This document shows positions 1 to 5,590 of a stretch of DNA of 5,768 nt, in pieces. A model generated the notes under the pieces. That model saw only the letters and a list, made by a program, of their open reading frames with translations. It was not told the origin of the DNA and made no database searches. This DNA comes from CAZTLE01 sp964614415 (GTDB lineage Bacteria > Bacteroidota > Bacteroidia > Flavobacteriales > Flavobacteriaceae): assembly GCA_964614415.1 (NCBI GenBank), contig CAZTLE010000234.1, positions 1 to 5,768 on the forward strand, in the 5' to 3' direction. The position numbers and the translations under genes are program-made. Position 1 is the first letter of the stretch; each line of letters opens with the position of its first letter.

Positions 1-1160
1 GTTCCTATCCAGAAGTGGACATTGGCAAGTCTCTTAGACCACAATCGCGTGTTGAAAAGCTTAGGTAGCAACCAGTAGACCATACCGAAGGTCAGGAAGC
101 CGTTCCAGGCAAGCGCGCCTACGTGAACGTGAGCAATGACCCAATCACTGAAGTGGGCAATCGCATTTACGTTTTTAAGTGAGAGCATAGGGCCTTCGAA
201 CGTGGCCATACCATAACCGGTTATCGCTACCACCATAAACTTCAGCACAGGATCGGTACGAACCCGGTCCCAGGCACCCCGTAGGGTGAGAAGTCCGTTG
301 ATCATACCTCCCCATGACGGAGCGATAAGCATTACGGAGAATGCCACACCAAGGTTTTGCGCCCAATCCGGAAGGGTAGAATACAAGAGGTGGTGGGGTC
401 CGGCCCAGATATAAATGAATATCAGAGACCAGAAGTGTACTATGGAAAGACGGTAGGAATATACCGGTCTGTTCGCTGCCTTCGGAACGAAGTAATACAT
501 CAGCCCCAGGAAGGGAGTTGTGAGGAAGAACGCTACCGCGTTATGCCCGTACCACCATTGTACCAGGGCATCCTGAACTCCTGCATAGAACGAATAACTC
601 TTCAAAGCGCCTACCGGAATCTCGATACTGTTTACGATGTGAAGAACAGCTACTGTAACGAAAGTAGCCAGGTAGAACCAGATCGCTACGTATAAATGGC
701 GTTGCCTTCTGCGCAGGATCGTACCGATAAGGTTAATTCCAAAGGCTACCCAAATTACTGCAATGGCAATATCGAAGGGCCATTCCAGTTCGGCGTATTC
801 TTTGGAGGTCGTATACCCAAGGGGTAGTGTAATGGCCGCTCCCACAATGATGAGCTGCCATCCCCAAAAGTTTACTTTACTTAGAAAATCACTGAACATT
901 CGCGCTTTGAGCAATCGCTGTGTCGAGTAGTAGACCCCGGCGAAAATGGCATTACCTACAAAGGCGAAGATGACGGCATTGGTGTGCAATGGACGCAAAC
1001 GTCCAAAGCTCAACCAGGAGACACCCTCGGTGAGGCCGGGGAATAAAAACAAGAAGGCCAGCAACAGGCCAACCAGCATTCCAACAACCCCCCAGAACAG
1101 GGTGGCCATCATGAATTTTCTAACAATTTTGTTGTCGTAGTAAAACTGTTCTACTTCCAT
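1..1160 (-). CDS. ccoN: cbb3-type cytochrome c oxidase catalytic subunit CcoN (3' end beyond window)
   Basis: This is the heme-copper catalytic subunit of the cbb3 (C-family) oxidase in the cytoplasmic membrane, which reduces O2 at low oxygen tension. The frame is open without a stop from the ATG at 1158-1160 to the window edge, giving 386 complete residues of a family usually about 470-480 long. All expected ligands are visible: H59 (low-spin heme b), H206, H256 and H257 (CuB), Y250 (the tyrosine cross-linked to the first CuB histidine), H344 (heme b3) and H346 (heme b). These match the Pseudomonas stutzeri CcoN numbering minus one, as I recall it. Typical blocks are RPLHTNAV, WWYGHNAV, IYIWAGPHHL and AHVHVGALAWNG. 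At least nine hydrophobic helices are covered. The start lies 5 nt after the ccoS stop, so the two are co-transcribed; no strong Shine-Dalgarno is seen. In many Bacteroidetes CcoN is fused to CcoO, which the truncation prevents checking here. Confidence 0.97.
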   Translation of the reverse strand, partial: MEVEQFYYDNKIVRKFMMATLFWGVVGMLVGLLLAFLFLFPGLTEGVSWLSFGRLRPLHTNAVIFAFVGNAIFAGVYYSTQRLLKARMFSDFLSKVNFWGWQLIIVGAAITLPLGYTTSKEYAELEWPFDIAIAVIWVAFGINLIGTILRRRQRHLYVAIWFYLATFVTVAVLHIVNSIEIPVGALKSYSFYAGVQDALVQWWYGHNAVAFFLTTPFLGLMYYFVPKAANRPVYSYRLSIVHFWSLIFIYIWAGPHHLLYSTLPDWAQNLGVAFSVMLIAPSWGGMINGLLTLRGAWDRVRTDPVLKFMVVAITGYGMATFEGPMLSLKNVNAIAHFSDWVIAHVHVGALAWNGFLTFGMVYWLLPKLFNTRLWSKRLANVHFWIG

Positions 1161-1165
1161 GGTTG

Positions 1166-1354
1166 TTATTTCTTAGGATTGGAGTTAGTTTCTTTTTCGG
1201 GAGTTTCAGTAATGAGTTCGTCTTCGAATAACATGCGTATCGAGGGCGTATACGTATCATCGTACTGTCCTTTTTTGACGGAAATGATAAATGCTATGAA
1301 AAAGACCAGAGCGACCACAATGCTCACGGCCAGTAGTAAATAAATAATGCTCAT
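1166..1354 (-). CDS. ccoS: cbb3-type cytochrome oxidase assembly protein CcoS
   Basis: This small membrane protein of 62 residues is required for cofactor insertion into, and activation of, the cbb3 oxidase. One transmembrane helix spans about residues 3-26. It is followed by the hallmark block GQYDDTYTPSIRML (residues 29-42), then an acidic and lysine-rich cytoplasmic tail. I chose the ATG at 1352-1354 because family members begin with M-S/N-(I/V)-(I/L)-Y directly before the helix. The frame is open back to a GTG at 1415-1417, but the extra 21 residues (starting MIIIIFSGKSGG) do not resemble CcoS and would overlap a palindromic site. The gene stands 66 nt downstream of ccoI and 5 nt upstream of ccoN, which fits an oxidase assembly operon. 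Family identity is very secure; the start is likely but not proven. Confidence 0.95.
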   Translation of the reverse strand: MSIIYLLLAVSIVVALVFFIAFIISVKKGQYDDTYTPSIRMLFEDELITETPEKETNSNPKK

Positions 1355-1373
1355 ACCTGCATCAATTTGAGGG

Positions 1374-1381
1374 TAAAAGTA
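1374..1381 (-). promoter_or_regulatory. Candidate Bacteroidetes -7 promoter element for ccoS-ccoN
   Basis: Read on the minus strand this is TACTTTTA, which matches the Bacteroidetes -7 consensus TAnnTTTG in all positions but the last. The TTTA part is centred 35 nt downstream of the palindrome at 1405-1416, so the expected start of transcription, near 1369, would put that palindrome at about -41.5 (class II activation). No convincing -33 TTTG is seen at the normal spacing, as is common for activator-dependent promoters. Short AT-rich motifs arise easily by chance. Confidence 0.3.
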
Positions 1382-1404
1382 GCCGCCACTTTTTCCCGAA
1401 AAAA

Positions 1405-1416
1405 TGATAATTATCA
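1405..1416 (-). promoter_or_regulatory. Putative FNR/FixK-type operator upstream of ccoS-ccoN
   Basis: The 12-nt sequence TGATAATTATCA is a perfect palindrome and carries the FNR/FixK core TGAT-N4-ATCA. The outer bases of the full consensus (TTGAT-N4-ATCAA) differ on both sides (A and C on the + strand). It begins 4 nt after the ccoI stop codon side of the 66-nt ccoI-ccoS gap, and its centre (1410.5) lies 56 nt upstream of the ccoS ATG. Binding by an FNR/CRP-family oxygen or nitric-oxide regulator is inference from the motif and from the function of the downstream genes. Confidence 0.45.
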
Positions 1417-1420
1417 CCTT

Positions 1421-3814
1421 TTAATCACCTCTTTTATCAGCAAGCCTTCGCCCGGTGATTTGTGTCATTATGGTGGTGAATACGACTATACTTATAGAAC
1501 TTAGCGGCATTAAAATGGCCGCTACGACCGGTGTGAGTACTCCACTTACGGCGAATGACAGTCCAACGACATTATAAAGCAGTGAGAGTACAAAACTCCA
1601 GCGGATAATGGACATCCCTTTATCCGATATCCGGAAGAAGCCGGCCAGATCCTTGAAATTCGTCGCGTCCAGAATTCCGTCACAGGCAGGGGAGAAGACA
1701 TTGATGTTCTCCGATACCGCTATGCCCACATCACTCTGGGCCAAAGCTCCGGAATCATTGAGTCCGTCACCAATCATCATCACCTTGTGATCATTCGCCT
1801 GAAGCGCTTTGATGAACTCCAGTTTTTCTTCCGGTTTTTGATTAAAATGCATTTCTGTCCCTTCGGGAAGTAAAGCGGAAAGCGTGGCACGCTCTCCATC
1901 GTTGTCTCCGGAAAGGATGACAAGATCCTTATCCTTGCTAAGCAAATCCAGTAGAGGAGAAAGTCCGGTCCGATAGGTGTGTTTGAATTCAAAGAATCCT
2001 TTGTAGGTGTTGTTGCTGTCAATATGGACGGTGGTTGCATTGATCCCAACTTCAGGCTGCTCGGCCTTCGAAGAGGTCACAAAATCGTAGGTCCCGATTT
2101 TCAACTGATTGTCGCCTTCGGAGGCCGTAAGGCCTTGTCCCGTATTTTCTACAACCTCATCCGGAGTTTGGATACCGTTATTCGCCAGTAGTGCATACAG
2201 TGATCGGCTCAGCGGGTGATTGGATGCGCGTAAGGTACCGTTCAACAGCATGATCTCTTCGGTTGTGAGAGGTACTCCCTGGTAGCTTATCTGAGTATTT
2301 TGTTGTTGGGTTAATGTTCCGGTTTTGTCGAATACAACGGTGTCTACCTTGGCCATTTTCTCTATGACTCCGGTATCTTTTAAGTACAACCGGTTTCGCC
2401 CAAAAATGCGCAGGATGTTCCCCAGGGTAAATGGAGCGGCCAGGGCAATGGCACACGGACAGGCAATAATGAGCACTGCCGTAAAGACATTCAATGCTTT
2501 GGACGGATCGTACCACAGCCAAAATACTGTGGCCAGGGTAGCGATGGTAAGGACGCCTATCGTGAATTTCTTACTGATGGCATCCGTAAGTGTTTGAAAC
2601 GAGCTTTTTCCGGAGGTATCAAAGGCCTCATTGCTCCACAGTTGGGTGAGATAACTTTGCGCTACGGGCTTAATGACAACTAATTCGATGACTCCGCCTT
2701 TTTGACGGCCTCCCGCGTAAAGGGTGTCTCCTGACCGTTTGCCGACAGGCTCCGCTTCACCGGTGACAAAGCTGTAATCAATCCAGGTGCTATCGGTAAT
2801 CAGGGTACCATCCACGGGGATGATCTCTTCATTTCGGACAAGGATGCGATCTCCTTTTTTGATTTGATGTACGGGTACATGCTCTTCCCGGTCGAACAAA
2901 ATACGGGTGACCGATATTGGGAAATAGGACTTGTAATCCCGTTCGAATGACAGGAAAGTGTATGTTTTTTGCTGGAAGAACTTTCCAACCAGCAGGAAGA
3001 AGACCAGTCCGGTGAGACTATCGAAGAACCCGCTACCGGAATTGGTAGCGATTTCGAGCGTGCTACGCACAAAAAGTGTAATGATACCCAATGCAATAGG
3101 TACATCTATATTGAGAATTCGGGATCGAAGGCCTTTAATGGCGGATGTAAAATAGTCTCTTGCCGAATACAACACCACGGGAACGGAAAAGGCAAACATG
3201 AGCCATCTAAAGACATGTTTGAAACGCTCCAACCAAAATTCATTGACCTCAAAATATTCGGGGAAGGACAGGAACATAACATTCCCGAAGGCGAATCCGG
3301 CAACCCCGAGCTTATAAATCAGCGTTCTGTTTACTTTTTTCTTCTTTTGGGAATAATCGTCCAGGGTAATTACCGGATCGTACCCGATCTTATTAAGTAA
3401 TTCCACAATCCGCTTGAGGGTTGTGGTTTCCGAATTGAATGTAATGCGAACTTTTTTTGCCGGGAAATTTACTACCGATGCGCGAACACCGGAGTCCAGC
3501 CTTGAAAGGTTTTCCAACACCCAAATACACGAACTGCAATGGATAGTAGGGATGGTAAGTGAAACGACCTGAGTTCGTTCCTCACTGAACTCCAACAGCT
3601 TTTCGACTATTTCGGGATTGTCCAAAAAGTCAAACTTCCCGGTTTGGGTGTCCGGAGATGCCCCGGGCCCCTGTTCGAGTTCGTAGTAGAACGACATACC
3701 ATTGTCGTTCAGTATATCAAATACGGTTTGGCAACCGCGACAACAGAACGATTTTTCCTTATGGAGAATGACGTCCGTGCCGCAGTCGTCACCGCAGTGG
3801 TAGCAGTGTGTCAT
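1421..3814 (-). CDS. ccoI: Copper-translocating P1B-type ATPase CcoI/FixI
   Basis: This 797-residue copper-exporting P-type ATPase supplies the CuB centre of cbb3 oxidase. Domains in order: a cysteine-rich metal-binding domain (C4, C7, C11, then C24-C25-x-x-C28, PF12156-like); a heavy-metal-associated domain around residues 83-150 with its binding motif C93-S-S-C96; transmembrane helices at about 165-185, 200-217, 233-250 and 262-280; the actuator domain with T351-G-E353; the membrane copper motif C452-P-C454; the phosphorylation site D496-K-T-G-T; the nucleotide-binding H533-P534; the hinge G682-D-G-L-N-D687; and two final helices with M769-P-L-S772-S773. Every catalytic residue is intact. 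The N-terminal cysteine domain plus HMA arrangement and the neighbours ccoS and ccoN separate it from general copper-efflux CopA. The ATG at 3812-3814 is 6 nt after the stop of the upstream small membrane gene, so they share a transcript. Confidence 0.96.
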   Translation of the reverse strand: MTHCYHCGDDCGTDVILHKEKSFCCRGCQTVFDILNDNGMSFYYELEQGPGASPDTQTGKFDFLDNPEIVEKLLEFSEERTQVVSLTIPTIHCSSCIWVLENLSRLDSGVRASVVNFPAKKVRITFNSETTTLKRIVELLNKIGYDPVITLDDYSQKKKKVNRTLIYKLGVAGFAFGNVMFLSFPEYFEVNEFWLERFKHVFRWLMFAFSVPVVLYSARDYFTSAIKGLRSRILNIDVPIALGIITLFVRSTLEIATNSGSGFFDSLTGLVFFLLVGKFFQQKTYTFLSFERDYKSYFPISVTRILFDREEHVPVHQIKKGDRILVRNEEIIPVDGTLITDSTWIDYSFVTGEAEPVGKRSGDTLYAGGRQKGGVIELVVIKPVAQSYLTQLWSNEAFDTSGKSSFQTLTDAISKKFTIGVLTIATLATVFWLWYDPSKALNVFTAVLIIACPCAIALAAPFTLGNILRIFGRNRLYLKDTGVIEKMAKVDTVVFDKTGTLTQQQNTQISYQGVPLTTEEIMLLNGTLRASNHPLSRSLYALLANNGIQTPDEVVENTGQGLTASEGDNQLKIGTYDFVTSSKAEQPEVGINATTVHIDSNNTYKGFFEFKHTYRTGLSPLLDLLSKDKDLVILSGDNDGERATLSALLPEGTEMHFNQKPEEKLEFIKALQANDHKVMMIGDGLNDSGALAQSDVGIAVSENINVFSPACDGILDATNFKDLAGFFRISDKGMSIIRWSFVLSLLYNVVGLSFAVSGVLTPVVAAILMPLSSISIVVFTTIMTQITGRRLADKRGD

Positions 3815-3820
3815 AATAGC

Positions 3821-4030
3821 TTAGGAGGCCTCTATTTTGCAGGTGCGTATGCCCAGCAGTGAGTACAGCGGACAAAGGCCTACAAAGCTTGTAATCATAA
3901 AAATAGCACCTACGGCCAGGAGGACATAGCCTACTATGCCGGTAATGGTACCTGTGAAGTAGAGAGCACCTATTGTGGCAGCAACCAGGAACCGGATAAG
4001 CCGGTCCGAGCTTCCCATGTTCTTTTTCAT
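3821..4030 (-). CDS. Small YgaP-type transmembrane (DUF2892) protein
   Basis: This is a 69-residue membrane protein of the DUF2892/YgaP-TM family (PF11127). It shows the family's opening block MKKNMGSSDRLIRFLVA, two hydrophobic helices at about residues 11-29 and 31-50 separated by a short turn (TGTITG), and the closing block GLCPLYSLLGIRTC with C53 and C64. I chose the ATG at 4028-4030 because homologues begin M-K-x-N-M-G-x-x-D-R. The frame is open back to 4162, but that extension runs through the end of nosY in another frame and is not family-like. M5 is a less likely internal start. The role of the family is not established; some members are fused to rhodanese domains. Here it is the first gene after the nos block and sits 6 nt upstream of ccoI. 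A link to respiratory or copper/sulfur chemistry is possible but is only inference from position. Confidence 0.88.
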   Translation of the reverse strand: MKKNMGSSDRLIRFLVAATIGALYFTGTITGIVGYVLLAVGAIFMITSFVGLCPLYSLLGIRTCKIEAS

Positions 4031-4057
4031 GATATCGGATTTAATGGTTATTATCAG

Positions 4058-4065
4058 CAAAGATG
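4058..4065 (-). promoter_or_regulatory. Candidate -7 promoter element for the DUF2892-ccoI transcript
   Basis: On the minus strand this is CATCTTTG, a match to TAnnTTTG except at the first base. TTTG is centred 35 nt downstream of the palindrome centre at 4094.5. The predicted transcription start near 4053 gives a 5' leader of about 22 nt before the ATG at 4030, and puts the palindrome at about -41.5. No -33 TTTG at standard spacing was found, which is compatible with activator dependence. It rests on pattern and spacing only. Confidence 0.35.
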
Positions 4066-4087
4066 GTATGAGGGGCGTTCTATTAAA

Positions 4088-4101
4088 ATGACAAATGTCA
4101 T
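4088..4101 (-). promoter_or_regulatory. Putative CRP/FNR-family operator upstream of DUF2892-ccoI
   Basis: ATGACAAATGTCAT is an inverted repeat with 6-nt arms (ATGACA and TGTCAT) around a central AA. It fits the TGA-N6-TCA core shared by FNR, FixK, DNR and HcpR-type regulators; the TGAC-N4-GTCA form is closest to sites described for HcpR-like and other FNR-superfamily proteins. It lies 3 nt past the nosY stop codon and its centre is 64 nt upstream of the DUF2892 start, inside the only real gap between the nos and cco genes. Which regulator binds is not determined by this sequence. Confidence 0.5.
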
Positions 4102-4104
4102 GTG

Positions 4105-4887
4105 CTAAAAGTCTTTTCGTGCGGACTGTCTTCGGATAAAGAAAACCGGAATTAGTACCCAAAGGGATAATGCGAGCAGCGACAATAGCATTCCGGATCC
4201 GGTTCCGAAGAATTTTTGGAACAGAGCACCGGTATATCCCATTAGGGCCGAAATGTCCAGCTTCAGTAGTATAAGAACCCGCGAAAGATCTATTGGGTTC
4301 AGCAATGTGGCGCCAAGGGAAAAGGTATCAAGAGGATAGGACTCGAATACAAGCAGCGAAATCAAGAACAGTCCGTCATAAATAATTGCCATAAACAACC
4401 AGAGTAGCATGGCGTATCCAAAACCTTTGATCTTATTTCCGTTGGCCAATCCGATATTGAAGGCCAGAGCCGAAAAAATGAGGGTTAGAAAAGCGCCTGT
4501 AACCAACAGAAGCGCAAAGTCCCATATAGCTGCCGAGGCAAAGAGCCCGTAAAAGACAAAAGGTAGTCCCAGTCCAATGGCCAGGCTGAGAGACAGGGAG
4601 AGGGCCACTCCAAGGTACTGACCAATGAAAACGGAAGACCTTTTTATGGGCTGCGCCAACAGCAATTGAGTGAATTCCCTGGAATTGTAGTAATACATGA
4701 TCCCGAACACGGTGCTGATTAGCGGTACCAGAATGATGATCACGTTCATCAATGTGATGACGGCCTTGGAAAGATCGTTGTTCAGAAATAACAATACGAT
4801 GCCAAGCAACAGATAGAATAACAGATATACATAAGTCCATCGGCTGCGCATGAGGTCGTAAAAGCTATATTTCAGTACTTTAATCAT
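4105..4887 (-). CDS. nosY: Nitrous-oxide reductase maturation ABC permease NosY
   Basis: This 260-residue polytopic membrane protein is the permease partner of NosF. The NosDFY complex works with the copper chaperone NosL to mature the CuZ/CuA sites of periplasmic N2O reductase. Six hydrophobic stretches are visible at about residues 18-35, 44-65, 88-113, 121-147, 155-180 and 232-252, the normal ABC-2 permease number. Family features include the cytoplasmic N-terminus followed by S69-R-E-F with the nearby block QPIKRSSVFIGQYLG (residues 79-93), and the NosY-like segment LNPIDLSRVLILLKLD (196-211) in the large external loop before the last helix. Length is close to the usual 270-280. The ATG at 4885-4887 overlaps the end of nosF by 8 nt, indicating translational coupling. 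The ABC-2 fold alone is generic, but the nosD-nosF-nosY order settles the identity. Confidence 0.95.
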   Translation of the reverse strand: MIKVLKYSFYDLMRSRWTYVYLLFYLLLGIVLLFLNNDLSKAVITLMNVIIILVPLISTVFGIMYYYNSREFTQLLLAQPIKRSSVFIGQYLGVALSLSLSLAIGLGLPFVFYGLFASAAIWDFALLLVTGAFLTLIFSALAFNIGLANGNKIKGFGYAMLLWLFMAIIYDGLFLISLLVFESYPLDTFSLGATLLNPIDLSRVLILLKLDISALMGYTGALFQKFFGTGSGMLLSLLALSLWVLIPVFFIRRQSARKDF

Positions 4888-5590
4888 ACTCGTGCTCTAA
4901 AAGGGATGCGATGGCGTGTTCGAAATCGGGTTCCCCGGTTTGTTTTTTCAAGGCGTCTATGCTGCCCTGGAAATAGATCTTACCCTCCAGCAGGAATACA
5001 ATATTTGTGGTTACTTCTTCCACGAAACTCATTATGTGGGAGGTAATAAGAATGGTCTTTCCAGCCTGCTGCTCTTCTGAAATGAGCTCTTTTAATCGAA
5101 TAAGCGAGATGGGGTCCAGGCCCGTGGTAGGTTCGTCCAGGATCATAATGGGAGCATCGAACATAAATGTGAGCAGGATGTTCACTTTTTGCTTTGTGCC
5201 TCCGGATAAGGTGTTCATTTTCTTTTTCAGAAAGGGCTCCAGTTTGAAGAGGGTAATGAGTCGCTCTTCTTTGCCGTTTGGCGTGTTTCTCAGATCCCGG
5301 ATCATACGAATGAGTTCCTTGACCGAAAGGTTATCCGGGAAATTGGCTATTTGTGGGAGATAATCAATTTGGTTCCGGTATTTGTGGCTTTTACGGATCG
5401 ATGTGTTGTTCACATGGATTTCCCCCGAATTGGGCAGAACCATCCCTAAAATACTTTTGATCAACGTGGTTTTACCCGATCCGTTGGGTCCAAGAATGGC
5501 ATAGGTCTCTCCGTCCTTTACCTCCAGGTCCAGGCCGGTAAGCACCTGTTGCTTCCCGAATTTTTTATGCAGCCCTTTAATTTGGATCAT
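4880..5590 (-). CDS. nosF: Nitrous-oxide reductase maturation ABC ATPase NosF
   Basis: This 236-residue cytoplasmic ATPase powers the NosDFY complex. All ABC motifs are intact: Walker A G34-P-N-G-S-G-K40-T41, Q-loop Q80, signature L128-S-G-G-T-K-Q-K135, Walker B I148-M-I-L-D152-E153, D-loop T156-G-L-D-P160 and switch H185. The short C-terminal part (about residues 205-236) is typical of NosF-like and CcmA-like ATPases and lacks any fused regulatory domain. The start at 5588-5590 gives the usual M-I-x-I-x-x-L-x-K-x-F-G opening. The gene overlaps nosD by 14 nt and nosY by 8 nt, so all three are probably translated in a coupled way. The ATPase alone could belong to many ABC-2 exporters; the neighbours decide the call. 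Confidence 0.96.
   Translation of the reverse strand: MIQIKGLHKKFGKQQVLTGLDLEVKDGETYAILGPNGSGKTTLIKSILGMVLPNSGEIHVNNTSIRKSHKYRNQIDYLPQIANFPDNLSVKELIRMIRDLRNTPNGKEERLITLFKLEPFLKKKMNTLSGGTKQKVNILLTFMFDAPIMILDEPTTGLDPISLIRLKELISEEQQAGKTILITSHIMSFVEEVTTNIVFLLEGKIYFQGSIDALKKQTGEPDFEHAIASLLEHEYD

Noticed and set aside
175..366. Minus-strand open frame of 63 codons
   Set aside because: It is an out-of-frame reading of ccoN, whose own frame is open through the region and carries conserved ligand residues.
357..1140. Plus-strand open frames at 357-695 and 946-1140
   Set aside because: Both are antisense to the well-supported ccoN frame, have unnatural composition and no recognisable domain.
1375..1393. 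Inverted repeat AAAAGT-N7-ACTTTT in the ccoI-ccoS gap
   Set aside because: A six-pair AT-rich stem is weak and likely by chance; part of it is better explained as a -7-like element.
1456..1467. TGA-N6-TCA match
   Set aside because: It is inside ccoI coding sequence, has no inner symmetry and agrees with chance expectation.
1608..3400. Several open frames on both strands, including 1608-1790, 2178-2522, 2325-2597, 2800-3105 and 2969-3400
   Set aside because: All lie inside ccoI in other frames; the ATPase frame has every expected motif and no break.
4081..4103. Palindrome after nosY read as an intrinsic terminator
   Set aside because: The possible stem is only five AT-rich pairs around a 4-nt loop and the T run is short and broken, so it is too weak; the regulatory-site reading is better.
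3821..4162. Longer 113-residue version of the DUF2892 protein
   Set aside because: The first 44 residues do not match the family, overlap the end of nosY and run through the predicted promoter; the ATG at 4030 gives the canonical N-terminus.
4737..4748. TGA-N6-TCA match
   Set aside because: It lies inside nosY coding sequence, lacks inner symmetry and is not placed before a gene start.
4433..4840. Minus-strand open frame of 135 codons inside nosY
   Set aside because: It is a shadow of the nosY frame, is rich in His, Ser and Arg in a non-protein-like way and lacks its own start context.
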